From NCBI GenBank assembly GCA_945643635.1, contig CALZFC010000274.1:279501-343500 (forward strand): a stretch of DNA of 64,000 nucleotides, in the 5' to 3' direction. Of the stretch, positions 12,462-23,233 are shown piece after piece. The stretch is from Allodiplogaster sudhausi (Eukaryota; Nematoda; Chromadorea; Rhabditida; Diplogasteridae). A model generated the notes under the pieces. It was given only the letters and a program-made list of their open reading frames with translations. It had not been told where the DNA came from and made no database searches. The stretch's first letter is position 1. The number at the start of each line of letters is the position of its first letter. The translations under genes were made by a program, and so were the position numbers.

Positions 12462-12954
12462 CCGCGGCATTAATCTTGCCGTTTGTCCAAGACATGTCAA
12501 GGACAATCGGTCATGACCGTTCTAGGTCATAACCATGTCAAGGACACGTCAAGGACACGTCAAGGACATGTCATGGACACTGCACATATGCGAGTTAAAA
12601 TACTTTTTTGACATTTTCAGCTCTTTTTACCGTTATTCTATATTTATTTCATAAGAATAATCAAATTAAAAAAAGAGAAGCTAAAATGGTTCACCCTAAG
12701 GTTCACTCTCTCGCTGTGGTCATGACCACGTTAGGGACAAGCCCAGAAAAGTGTCCATGACAATTGCGATTTTTTTTCCTTTTTTGTCCAGGACACGTCT
12801 GGGACATGTCATAGACATGTCCAAGACACCTGTGTATTAACATAGGCAGAAGTGGATGTGTCCAAGACATGTGTCCGTTTTATTTTGAAACGGTCATGAC
12901 CGATTGTCCTTGACATGTCTTGGATAAACGGCAAGATTAATGCTGCGGCAGCAC
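12456..12954. mobile_element. Palindromic MITE flanked by TTA
   Basis: A roughly 500-bp element whose ends are inverted repeats of about 65 bp: 12458-12520 reads GCAGCCGCGGCATTAATCTT then GCCGTTTGTCC..., and 12893-12952 reads the complement. It is bordered by TTA on both sides (12453-12455 and 12955-12957), compatible with a 3-bp target duplication of the PIF/Harbinger kind. The interior carries degenerate short direct repeats of 'GTCAAGGACACGTC/GACATGTC'. No protein is encoded, so it is non-autonomous. The superfamily assignment is inference. Confidence 0.75.
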
Positions 12955-12957
12955 TTA

Positions 12958-15126
12958 TTAATAGACACTCATTTGTACACAGAGATGCCCATAGAGACCT
13001 GCCCTAGATGCAATATGGTGGGTCCAAACGTTGATAATGCTATCGGACATAACCATGGGAATATCAATTAATTTTTTTTAGGAAATTTTTATTTTTATGA
13101 AAAATTTCTTACCAGTGTGCTAACATTTTGAGCGTAACGTGATTTTCAAATGTTTAAAATATTTGTCGGTTAGTTAAGTCAAAACTTTATATATCCTTTT
13201 CCCTTTCGATTCGCATTGAATGCTTAATAAAAAGTATCGCAAGATTTGCTTTCGAATAGTTTTATATTGATGTTTTGTCAAAAAAAAAATTGTTTTCGGC
13301 CATTGAGTTCCTAAAACTCATTTCCTCGTGGGATTTTTATTTCAGATTAAACAACACAACTAAATGTCAGCATTGTGTTCAACGTCTTTCCCACCATCCC
13401 TGAAAATGTTAAACGAATTGTAGCAACTCCTACTAGTGCGATTGTGTAATATGTCTGGAGCTATCACAGAGTGGTATCCACATGTACCTATGCGGAGGCG
13501 AGCGAGGTAGGCCGGCAACGAAATGACGAGTCTACTTTACCAAGAGGAATGGTGAAGTCTCATTTCGCTTCACGGAATCCATAAACCGTTTCCGATAAAG
13601 CGCTGATTGAAATTGATTGTCTAAAACGGTTCAAACTAGAGACACCCGCTGAAGATAAACGGACAGTTATATTCAGCTATTTATTTTTTACAATAAAGAT
13701 GCCCATGTCATTTACACGTAAAGGGCGTTTTATTGTTAAAATCTTGAAAATCCAATTTTGAAGTATTTTGGAAACTGAACAAACACCAACATGTTTTATG
13801 AAGTATAGTGCGCAATAGCTTGCTTGAAACATTATCTCTGTAGTTGTACCTAGTAGAGAAGAAAATTCTGTCCATGATGTAATTCTACGCATTGTCTTGA
13901 TATCCAACTTGTTTTGAAAAGTTGATTTCGATTTACTTGTCCGAGCAAAATTTTACTTCGGGTGTCATTTATAAATAAGTTGAACTCGGTCCTGCCATTT
14001 AGTTGCGCTCTTTTCATGCTCGTTAATCTGAAATAATAAAAAAAATCCCACGAGGAAAAAAGGTCTAGGTACTCAACATAGAAATATGCATGACAAAACA
14101 AAATCACAAAAAAAAACAAAGATTTCGCAAGAAAGTCTTGAGATACTTTATATTAGATGTAAAGTCAAAAGAAAAAAAGAATAGCAAAAATGTTGGCTAT
14201 AATCTCGCTCGTGATCTCAATAATGCTTATTTATGCGATCATCTTCCATTCGCCAAAAGCCAGTCATATAATATTACTTGCTTTTTCCGTGCGCCGGAAC
14301 GGCTCAAATCATCTAGACGATCTCACTGGTCGGCGTGCAGGTGGCATTTTCTCTTTAATTGAAATAATAATTTATAAAAAAATATTTGTGGTCTAACACT
14401 TATCTCCTTAAAAAAGTTAATTTTAACAATTTCAGCTGATGATCACTGCGTTCGTCACTACGCGTCCTTCTTCTGGCCATGCTCAGCCGATCTAGTCTCA
14501 ACTCCCAAAATGTCTTTTGCGCCCTCGAATTTATTGAATAAAACATAATGTTATTTGTCTCACAATGTATAAGACAAATCAGAACAAGTAGAAATACTCG
14601 AAAATTGTGAAAGCTGAACAAATGTCTCTTTCATATTCGCCGAGGTGTGTTCCGTTCGTGTAGCATTCGTAGAAAAAAAAATTCTGAAATATCAGCAGCC
14701 CAAAATGTAATAGAATCTAAACGGATCTCATAAAATTTCAGAAGTAGAACGGACAAATTTGGCTTGAAAAATCTACGTAAGATAAGTGATCTCTGTTAAG
14801 GAAATTGCAAACAAAAATTTAAATGTAATAGTGCACGAAAACAAGTTCCGAATAATGTTCTGAATGTTCAGAGGGTAATCATCATTTTTTATCCTGCAGA
14901 AGAACTCATCTCCATGTCAATATCGTGAACTGTTCAGTTTGATCATATTTTATATACTATGTTTGAACAATGACCTTCCTTTTATTGTGCTTTATCACAT
15001 AGAAGTTTGAGAGCGGCGTGGCCTGTAATGGGCGTGGCTTGGGAGGCGGCGTGGCTTGGGAGGGGGCGTGGCCTATGATGAGCGTGGCTTGTGAGGGGGC
15101 GTGGCTTCCGATGGGCCTAGCTATTC
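12958..15126. other. Gene-free region with dispersed repeats
   Basis: No supported gene. 13000-13360 and 13800-13985 are diverged copies of sequence at 400-850. A short GGCGTGGCTTG tandem (15015-15115, about five imperfect units) lies just downstream of the MSP-domain gene. An open frame near 14190-14260 is hydrophobic but has no splice support. Confidence 0.4.
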
Positions 15127-16200
15127 TTATGTCTTGCTGATGAGGAAGGGCACGGTGATGGTCTCCTTCGTGGCCGGTCCCAGGCGAGCGCAAGTCGCCT
15201 TGGCGCTCTGAAAAATGAGATAATGACTTCTAGTTTATTTCCTTAAAAATTAAAAAAAAAGCTATGTTTAAAATAAAACCTTGTCAGCATCGGTCGCGTC
15301 GTAGAAGACAATGACGATCTTGTCCGGAGTCGCCGTCTCCTGCACGCGGTCCACCTTCAATGAGGACGTGTAATTAAAATTAAAAGCAACAATTACAATT
15401 AAAATTAAATAACTAAATAAAAATTAAAAAGAAGTAAAAGTGATAAGGCCACAAACCTTAATCTCGCCTCCAGCGCCCGGCTGGATGAAAGAGCAGACCG
15501 GGTTGACCTGGTAGGCCGCGTTATTCGAGCACTTCACCTTCACTGCGACACGGCCCGGCGAATTGTTCGTGAGCTGCGAATTGTGTTTTGGTTGATCTAT
15601 ACCAGATTAATTCTAACATTCATTTGCAAAATAGTATTGTTTTGAACTTATTAGCATTTTTCACTTTGAACATTTTCAGCATAGAATGTTCGAGCCAAGA
15701 AACCAAAACAGAAATCTCATCGCTATCTGTAATTTCAACATTTCGAGGTCTTTCTTACAGCGCAGAAAACGAGAGCGAGGAGAACGAAGAAAGCGGAGGC
15801 CGCATGGAGAAGAAAAGGAGAGAGCAGTGACAGGTGAAACAGCGCCATGACGAATCCTGCTAATTTATTTATTCTGTTTATAAATAATCTTGTTAGTCTA
15901 CAAAAAAAAATAGTGACGCTCTGTCATAGAGGGCAGAGAGATAGAGAGAGAGGAGAGAGAGAGAGGATAGGTAAGAGAAAGAGAGAGAAGAGAGAAGAGA
16001 GAAATGCAGGGAGAGAGGGAGTTCGAGGCTTTCGGATTTCGTCGATTGCAGGTCCGGCCAACTTCGGCCGCTGATCGCAGTGGAAATGAGCTGGAAAAGG
16101 CTAAATCCAACACATCGACTTAACTTGGCACTTATTTTGAAATTGCACTTTATCGGTTATGAAACATTGAACTTCAAAGTTCACTTATAACAAAGATTAT
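15000..16200 (-). repeat. Unit 1 of tandem MSP-gene duplication
   Basis: Gene body and upstream flank both recur in the same orientation at about 18480-20890. The upstream phrase 'GATCGCAGTGGAAATGAGCT' followed by 'AAATCCAACACATCGA' is present at 16074-16122 and 20734-20781, so the copied block includes the promoter region. Confidence 0.75.
15127..15848 (-). CDS. Membrane-anchored MSP-domain protein, copy 1
   Basis: Four exons on the minus strand, all phase 0 with good splice sites: 15848-15759, 15573-15457, 15354-15280, 15207-15127 (stop TAA). They encode 120 aa. Exon 1 is a 30-residue hydrophobic leader (ending SAFFVLLALVFCA) that reads as an N-terminal signal-anchor. Exons 2-4 form one compact MSP-fold domain: NNSPGRVAVKVKCSNNAAYQ, VNP(V)CSFIQPG, then DKIVIVFYDATDADK and a last strand ETITVPF. 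The pattern 'VxFKxKCxxxxxYxVNPxxxFxxPG' is the hallmark of major sperm protein and related domains. MSP-family proteins are cytoplasmic and act in sperm motility or at membranes. An N-terminal membrane segment is unusual for them. A tandem relative lies at 18533-20387. Confidence 0.8.
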
Positions 16201-16704
16201 TGCGATATTTCTGGAACTTGATTTGCACATGTGCTTTTATCCGAAACTTATGATGTTTTCGATTTTATCAAAGTTAATGTACATTTATACATTAACCTGA
16301 TAGGCGTGAATGTACTAAGCTACCTTTTCTTCATCATTCCAGGAACTTTGAAGGAAGCTTTATAGCGAGCGAAAGAGAGAGCCAGTGAAAGAGATATAGA
16401 TAGAAAGAGAGAAAGAGGGCGAGAGAGAGAGAGAGTGAGAGAGATAGAAAGTGAGAATATTTTTAACGATGCAATTTATGATGCTACCTGAAAGTTATCG
16501 CAGACAATTCCTCTCTATGCCTTGTTGCGTATGTTGGCGGAAAAAATTGGCTCAATAAACATGACGCATCAAAAGTGTTATTAGCTTTTAGTTTTTCGGT
16601 GGAGGAACTCCGTTCAATTGGAAGAAATGTTAATTCATTTTAAAAGTGAGTGACAATGACTGTGTTCTCTTAGAATTTATTGTGCTAGAGAGACGGGAGA
16701 AAGA
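16201..16704. other. Non-coding with GA microsatellites
   Basis: AT-rich sequence with a GA tract at about 16368-16455. I see no gene. Confidence 0.5.
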
Positions 16705-17565
16705 AGAGGGGGAGAGAGAGAAGAGGGGAGCAGAGAAGTGAGAGAGAAGAGGGGAGCAGAGAAGTGAGAGAGAAGAGGGGAGCAGAGAAGTGAGAGAGAA
16801 GAGGGGAGCAGAGAAGTGAGAGAGAAGAGGGGAGCTGAGAAGTGAGAGAGAAGAGGGGAGCAGAGAAGTGAGAGAGAAGAGGGGAGCAGAGAAGTGAGAG
16901 AGAAGAGGGGAGCAGAGAAGTGAGAGAGAAGAGGGGAGCAGAGAAGTGAGAGAGAAGAGGGGAGCAGAGAAGTGAGAGAGAAGAGGGGAGCAGAGAAGTG
17001 AGAGAGAAGAGGGGAGCAGAGAAGTGAGAGAGAAGAGGGGAGCAGAGAAGTGAGAGAGAAGAGGGGAGCAGAGAAGTGGGAGAGAAGAGGGGAGCAGAGA
17101 AGTGAGAGAGAAGAGGGGAGCAGAGAAGTGAGAGAGAAGAGGGGAGCAGAGAAGTGAGAGAGAAGAGGGGAGCAGAGAAGTGAGAGAGAAGAGGGGAGCA
17201 GAGAAGTGAGAGAGAAGAGGGGAGCAGAGAAGTGAGAGAGAAGAGGGGAGCAGAGAAGTGAGAGAGAAGAGGGGAGCAGAGAAGTGAGAGAGAAGAGGGG
17301 AGCAGAGAAGTGAGAGAGAAGAGGGGAGCAGAGAAGTGAGAGAGAAGAGGGGAGCAGAGAAGTGAGAGAGAAGAGGGGAGCAGAGAAGTGAGAGAGAAGA
17401 GGGGAGCAGAGAAGTGAGAGAGAAGAGGGGAGCAGAGAAGTGAGAGAGAAGAGGGGAGCAGAGAAGTGAGAGAGAAGAGGGGAGCAGAGAAGTGAGAGAG
17501 AAGAGGGGAGCAGAGAAGTGAGAGAGAAGAGGGGAGCAGAGAAGTGAGAGAGAAGAGGGCGAGAG
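16705..17565. repeat. 26-bp purine-strand minisatellite, about 33 copies
   Basis: Near-perfect head-to-tail tandem of a 26-bp unit, GAGAGAGAAGAGGGGAGCAG plus AGAAGT. A few single-base variants occur, such as GCTGAG at 16833 and TGGGAG at 17079. The plus strand is almost free of pyrimidines. Because 26 is not a multiple of 3 and the unit lacks stops on the minus strand, long open frames exist there (26-aa repeats of Ser/Leu/Pro). They have no gene signals and are best read as a by-product of the repeat. Confidence 0.95.
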
Positions 17566-17650
17566 AAGTAGAGACGAGGATGAGGCATTGTTCGAAAGAA
17601 GAGCTTCAGTACTTGGCAGTTGCTTCTTCTTAGCGGACCTTCGCCAGTCC

Positions 17651-17952
17651 CTACTTGACGTTCTCGTAAAGCGGATCCTTTTTCTTTTCTCTGAAAAAAA
17701 TAGATTTGTCAATATAAGGATAAATGTAAATCTACGTAGATTTTTAAACTATATTAAAACTCTTTAAAAAGTATTTCGGTATAAAATACTAGCGTAAAAC
17801 AATATTATTAAAAGTTGTTCTCAATATGGATCTTCTAACTTCTTCTCTTCGTTCTCCTTGCTGCACATTCCAAGCGCAAGGATGAAGGAGAGCGGGAGGA
17901 GGAGAGAGAGCGAGAGGAATGGAGAGAGCGCAGAGAAAAAGAGAGTAGACAT
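17651..17952 (-). CDS. Tiny single-pass membrane protein, two possible tails
   Basis: Start ATG at 17952. Exon 1 encodes SALSPFLSLSLLLPLSFILA, one hydrophobic segment. Two endings read cleanly. Unspliced, the frame continues to MCSKENEEKKLEDPY and a stop at 17821-17823 (43 aa). Spliced with donor GTGCAG after 17867 and acceptor TTTTTCAG before 17690, phases match and the tail becomes IEKKKDPLYENVK with stop at 17651-17653 (41 aa). Both tails are short, Lys/Glu-rich and share a DPxY/DPLY-like end, so alternative splicing or intron retention is possible. The gene sits between the two MSP genes on the same strand, and its 3' exon abuts the minisatellite. No homologue recognised. Confidence 0.45.
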
Positions 17953-18059
17953 CGGAGAGGGCGTCGTAGAGAGGACCGAACGTTGCGGGGTAGTCAAGGA
18001 AAATGACGAGGAAGTCGGAGCAGGGGGAAGTGAAAAGCAAATCAGGTGCAAAAACTTGA

Positions 18060-18532
18060 AGAACGTGTGAATTCACATTTGGAAACAATAACTCTGTAGG
18101 ATATTTACATACAAACTGGACTCCTAATTTTTGAGGAAAAATTAGTCAAATTGTACAAACCATAAGTAAAATTAATATATTCACAAATTGTAAAAGTTTT
18201 TCTGCAATGTTATGAATAATGTTTTGAATTATCCCAGAGCAAAGAGAATCACGGTAAGGAAGAGATTATCAGCAATCTGCTAATTTAGTCTTACTAATCC
18301 AATGTTTTACACTATGTCCCAAATTAATATTTGTAGCGTTTTCGCCTTTTTTACCTCTTCGTTTTCTTCCACTTTTTTAAAAAATTAAAGCGGTATTTGT
18401 GATTTCTACTGATTTTTATATGTTTTCGAACATAATATTCTTCCATGGTGCGCTGTTTATCGCATAGGCGCCATAGTGCTGAAGGGGGATGAAGAAGCTG
18501 GTGAGGGTCAGGGCTCTTGGGAGTGGTTCTTC
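18060..18532. other. Intergenic
   Basis: AT-rich, no repeat or gene recognised between the tiny membrane protein gene and the second MSP gene. Confidence 0.5.
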
Positions 18533-20387
18533 TTATGCCTTGTCGATGGAGAAGGGCACGGTGATGGTCTGCTTGCCGACCGGTCCCTGGCGAGCGCAGG
18601 TGGTCTTGGCGCTCTGAAAAAAAAATTGATCGTAATTTTAAATGTCTTTTTTATATATATTTTTTTTAAATTTAAAAATGATTCCTGAGGAAAATGAATA
18701 CAAAAAACCTTGTCCGCATCGGTCGCTTCGTAGAAGACAATGACGATCTTGTCCAGATTCATTGTTTCCAGCACTCGGTCCACCTTCAATGAAGAAGTGG
18801 AATTAGGATGACTCTATTGACACATTGAATTTTAAAGTATAATTAATAGTTAAAATTATTAATATAATTAAAAATGATTAGGTTAAAAATGACCTTAATC
18901 TCGCCTCCAGTGCCCGGCTGGATGAAGGAGAAGGCCGGGTTGACCTGGTAGGCCGCGTTATTCGAGCACTTCACCTTCACTGCGACACGACCCGGCGAAT
19001 TGGAATCTCCTTCTCCCTTCTCTTTATCCTTTCCTCCCTCCTTCTTCGACTTGGCTCCTTCCATCGTGGAGTTGCCTCCTTCCTTCTTGGCCTCTCCCTC
19101 CTCTCCTTTCTCCTTGTCCTTTTCTCCCTCCTTCTCCTTCATCGATGCCTTTTCCTTCTTCGACTGCTTGTTTTTCTTGCTTTTCTTGATTCTGCCGGTC
19201 TTTCCGCTCTTCGCGCTCTTCTCCGCCAATTCTGAAAAAATTTGATATTGTAGGTATTATTTAAATCAATAATTTATAAACAGTGTTGAGTAGATATGTA
19301 AATATCTACTCATGTTAATATGTACTATGTACATTTGTTTATGGACTCTCAGAGTCCTGTTACATTATACTCGTCTACGTGAGTCGCCAGCTCGGAATGG
19401 TATTTAAACCCTCGTCTGGTATCTTCAGCGTCAGTCACTTCCCCGTCACTTCCCTTTCCCATTGTCACTTCCACTCCCAGTCTCAATCGGTTACTTCGTG
19501 TTCCCACTTCACTTCCCTCCTCCTCTCATCTCGCGAGCGGCTGACCTCCATTCTCCTTTCCCTCTTCTCTCAATAAACCCTTTCCCGCTCTCGTCTCGTC
19601 TTCCGCAGTCTATTCCCTGTCCCTCTGTGTGAAGGACCCTTCGTCCCCTACGTGAGGACACAACAAACAGTTTTATACATTTTCGTATATTGTCATGTGA
19701 CAGTTTAATTACTAACCCTCCTCAACGCCCTCTGCTTCTTTCTTTTCTTCTTTATCCGTTCCATCATCTTTCTCCTCTTCCTTCTTCTCTGCCTCCTTTC
19801 CCTCGTCTTTCTTCTCCTCCTCCTCTTTTTTCTCTTCCTCCTTCTTCTCTCCCTCTTCTTTCTTCTCTTCTCCTTCTTCCTTTTTCTCCTCTTTTCCCTC
19901 TTCCTTCTTCTTCTATTTTGCCTCTTCCTTCTTTACTTCTTTTGCCTTTTCCTTCTTCTCCTCCTTCACTTCGGCCGCTTTGGCAGCTCCGGGGGCGGCA
20001 TTCGAAGGGGGCGGAGCCGCATTCTTGGGGGCGGGGCCGGATTCTTGGAGGGCGGAGCCGGATTCTTGGAGGGCGGAGCCCCATTGGCGACGGACAGTTT
20101 CTTCTTCCTCTTCTGAAATGATAATATTATTGGAATATATTAATTCTTGCATTTACATCAATTTCGTTTTTAAATTTTTTTATACCATAAAAAATTTCAG
20201 CATATAACAATATATTAAAATTTTTACTGTTCAAGTGTTGAAATCAAAAAAAGAAATCCCTTCAAGATCTGTAATTTCAACATTTCCATATCTTCCTTAC
20301 AGCGCAGAAAACGAGAGCGAGGAGAACGAAGAAAGCGGAGGCAGCATGGAGAAGAAAAGGAGAGACAAACGGGGGAAGCAGCGCCAT
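18533..20387 (-). pseudogene. Membrane-anchored MSP-domain gene, copy 2, Lys/Glu-rich insert, disrupted
   Basis: Exons on the minus strand: 20387-20301 (29 aa, hydrophobic leader ending FFVLLALVFCA), 20112-19717, 19231-18894, 18783-18709, 18613-18533 (stop TAA). The last three encode the same MSP-fold domain as copy 1 (SPGRVAVKVKCSNNAAYQ, DKIVIVFYEATDADK, QTITVPFSIDKA). Exon 2 and the start of exon 3 add about 200 residues absent from copy 1: a KRKKK stop-transfer-like cluster, two or more KNPAPPS/KNAAPPP repeats, then a very long Lys/Glu-rich stretch (KEEKKEEGEEKKEEG and so on). Two lesions interrupt it: a length change in the G5 run at 20027-20031 is needed to stay in frame, and a TAG lies at 19913-19915. 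Either may be assembly error; otherwise this is a young pseudogene. The intron 19232-19716 contains a solo LTR. Confidence 0.65.
19321..19665 (+). mobile_element. Solo LTR (copy 2) inside MSP-gene intron
   Basis: Aligns with 1284-1568 and is about 60 bp longer in the pyrimidine-rich part. It starts TGTACTATGTACATTTG and ends GGACACAACA, with TATTTAAA near 19400 and AATAAA near 19572. It lies antisense to the host MSP gene. No target-site duplication recognised. Confidence 0.6.
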
Positions 20388-20579
20388 GACGAATCCTGCA
20401 AATTTTATGGTTTTATTTTATTATTACTGTTTCTGTAAACAAAAATCACTATGCACTCCTCACGATCGACCCGATTCAGATTGAATTGAATTTAATTAAA
20501 TTGAATTACTACTTTTCCTGATTTGTTTTTGTGTATGGACGCTTTGCCATGGAAGAGCGGGCGAGGGCAGAGAAATAGA

Positions 20580-20587
20580 GACGAGGG

Positions 20588-20624
<37 letters not shown>

Positions 20625-20625
20625 A
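20580..20625. repeat. GA microsatellite
   Basis: (GA)n tract upstream of MSP copy 2, in the position of the longer GA tract upstream of copy 1 (15930-16020). Confidence 0.9.
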
Positions 20626-21112
20626 CAGATAGAAGAGGAAAGTGAAGCGCAGAAAGGAAGAGCGGGGCCATTAAATCTTCAACCTGATTGCGCGCAGATT
20701 GTCTCGATTGGAGCTCCGGTCGACTTCAGCCGGTGATCGCAGTGGAAATGAGCTTGAAAAGGCGAAATCCAACACATCGATGTTATTTGATACGTATTTT
20801 AAATTTGCACTTCACAAGTACAGAAGGTTGTGAAATATTGAACTTAAAAGTTCGCATGGAACTGGGACATTTCCAACTTTTTTGCGATATTTCTGGAATT
20901 TTTTTTTCTAAAAAAATTTTTTTTTAATTTAGAAGTTATTACTAAAGCTAAACGAAATTTAGTCAGCGAACGAATAACAGTTCACTGTCGATGGACACAC
21001 AGTCATTGACGGTATCAAAGGCATCAATATGGCTCTGGTTTCTCTTTCGCTAAAAAAAAGGAGAATTTCTTAATCACTTTATTCTCGAAATAACATCTCA
21101 TTATAACTTACG

Positions 21113-21381
21113 GACTACTACAATGTCACCCTGTCCCGTCGTCCCCAGTTCTGGGTGGCTTTCGTCATAACTCCGAACTTCATCGTTGGCTCTCTCATTC
21201 TCATTGGACATTTCTTCGTCGACGATGGCGACGTCGTCCTCAGAGCTGTATGTCATGTTTTGAAGAAAAAAAAATGCTTTTTCACTTCAAATCCTTGTTG
21301 GTGGAGCTCGGAATTGCAACGATGACGTCATTGGCGATTCGCTTCCGTCGCCAAGTCTCAGACGATTCCAGTTCTTGTTAA
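21113..21381 (+). pseudogene. Cys-loop ligand-gated ion channel fragment (M1-M2)
   Basis: Two adjacent exons. 21113-21247 reads YYNVTLSRRPQFWVAFVITP then NFIVGSLILIGHFF, the pre-M1 and M1 region of nematode pentameric ligand-gated channels (the 'RRPxFW' plus proline-containing M1). It ends at a perfect GTATGT donor. 21307-21381 reads LGIATMTSLAI, the start of the pore-lining M2, then loses similarity (RFRRQVSDDSSSC) and stops. The base run before the first exon is ACTTACG where an AG acceptor is expected, and neither the ligand-binding domain nor M3/M4 is seen nearby. It is therefore an isolated, broken gene piece. Confidence 0.65.
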
Positions 21382-21399
21382 CGCCGATGAATCTATATT

Positions 21400-22100
21400 A
21401 GAGATGCGAAATGGTTAAAGTGCAGATCCCTGGAAAACAATATGTTGAATAATGATCATTGGAAATGATAGCTCTAAAGGAAAGAAGAACATCGCAGCCG
21501 ATTTAAAGGAGGCGAAAACTCAATTTTTTTGCTATAAGGATGATTCTGTGAATGTGTCCGGATTGAGCTTGCGAAAGCATCCGCAAAAATTCAATTTACT
21601 AAACTAAAAGTTAAAGGAGTAATTTGCATCTGAAAAGACTTGCCTGATCATGAGGGAAATATTAGTGATTTATACAGAACTTTAAATTTAACATTAGTCC
21701 CCTGACCAAATTACGGCCAAATAGGCTTGACGAGCATATCATGACCGAAAAGCGTGAAATATCGGCGTTCGGCCGTATAATATATGCCGGCATATTCATG
21801 ATACACCAAGCGGACGCAAACCGCCAATTTGAAATCGCCCAATCAAACGCATGTTCTACGAGAAAAGGTTTCGGAGCAAGGATCTTGGCAAATTGCCATG
21901 ATCACATTGCTCAAATGTATCGTACTATAAGATCGGCCATTTCGTAGGAGTTTCCGAGTTTAAGCCTCCTTTAATTCACACTTATGACGTTCACTTTCAC
22001 TCGACTGAGACTTTTAGCCTTGAGAGACGAACAGGCGGTTTTTTTTACAGAAGTGTCCAAGCTAATTTTCTTTGGTGCGAGGTCAAACCCAAAATCGGTT
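21400..22100. other. Non-coding
   Basis: No gene recognised. An open frame at 21741-21947 has no similarity or splice support. Confidence 0.4.
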
Positions 22101-22104
22101 CAAG

Positions 22105-22256
22105 TGGATAGAAAGTGATAGAGAGCGGGCGAAAGAGAAGAGGGAGAAAGAGAGATAGAGAAAGAGAGAGAGAGAGAGAGAGAACGAGAGAGAGAGAGAG
22201 AACGAGAGAGAGAGAGAACGAGCAAGACAGAGAGAGAGAGAGAGAGAGAGAGAGGT
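22105..22256. repeat. GA microsatellite
   Basis: Long interrupted (GA)n tract. CT counterparts at 22456-22545 and 22700-22752 flank a region with a TATA-like box (GATATAAAAAA, 22358-22368) and a good donor (AAAG/GTAATGG at 22440). That could be a promoter and untranslated first exon, but I could not link it to a coding exon. Confidence 0.8.
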
Positions 22257-23233
22257 ACGTAGAGAGAAGCGAGACATATGAAGCTGTGTGATAAACGTGT
22301 TTGAAAGTGCGTCCTATCATGCCACTTTTCGCGTCAATCATCCAGCAGCCTCAAGGATATAAAAAAGCGACCACCCACTCGCCACACCGATCACGACTAA
22401 GCACACAAGCCAAACGTTGACAATTGATAAACCACCAAAGGTAATGGAACCACTTTCTCTCTCTCTTCCGTTCTCTCTCTCTTTCCGACACTCTCTCTCT
22501 CCACTCTGTCTATCTCAATCTTTCTCTCTCTCTCTCTCCCCTATCTTTCCCACAGCGCCACGCAAGTTTCATGGCTAAAACTCGAACAAATTGCATTACT
22601 GTCAGGAAATACAAAAAGTAATTATCAAATGCAATTTGCTAGCTTTTTGAGTTCAAAACCGACGAGATCGTTCTACAACTTCTTTTTATCTCTCACTCCC
22701 ATTCTCTGATCTCTTTCTCTTTCTCTCTCGACCTCTCTCTCTCTCTCTCTTCACCTACAAAACAGTGATATTACGTCAGAAAGTCGTTGTTTATTTTTTA
22801 TTGAGAGAAAGAGCGTAGAAAAGAGAGATGACGAGAGAGAAAAGAGGGAGAAGGCGACCTGGCGAAATTGAAAATATCGCGTGTCAAGCAGAAAATGAAT
22901 TTTTAAAAAGATTAAGAGTTGGAGTAGATTTGAAGCTTTACTTTTCTTTGCAGGAAAAAAATCGTGACTAATCTTCGTCCTCCAATTCGATGAAATCACC
23001 GGTGCTTTCGATTGTTCACTTCCATGCGAGAGATCCCCGTGGACTCAATCATCGCCACATTGGCCCGCTGAGCGAAAAAATTTTTTTCGTTGTTGCTAAT
23101 TTCAATCTGCGTCATTTTGCTTACAATTTTATAGGTTGAAGTTATTCTGATGCTATATCAATTTTTTTACTCAGTGAGAAAAAGTGCACGAAATGCATAA
23201 AAACTGTAAAGCTGTTAAGGTACAAACAGAAAG

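Noticed and set aside
14190..14396. Hydrophobic plus-strand frame (LAIISLVISIMLIYAII...)
   Set aside because: AT-rich DNA easily gives hydrophobic frames; no splice sites or partner exons.
16630..17712. A 360-residue Ser/Leu/Pro repeat protein on the minus strand
   Set aside because: It is the translation of the 26-bp minisatellite; several minus-strand frames are open because the unit contains no stop. No start or gene signals. Only the small exon at 17651-17690 is retained.
22045..22341. Ser/Leu frames in GA and CT tracts (also 36357, 37819, 40239, 46336 and 48163 regions)
   Set aside because: Microsatellite translation only.
22965..23070. Minus-strand exon reading RANVAMIESTGISRMEV
   Set aside because: Good acceptor and stop, but it cannot be linked to any neighbouring exon; possibly a channel C terminus, too weak to annotate.
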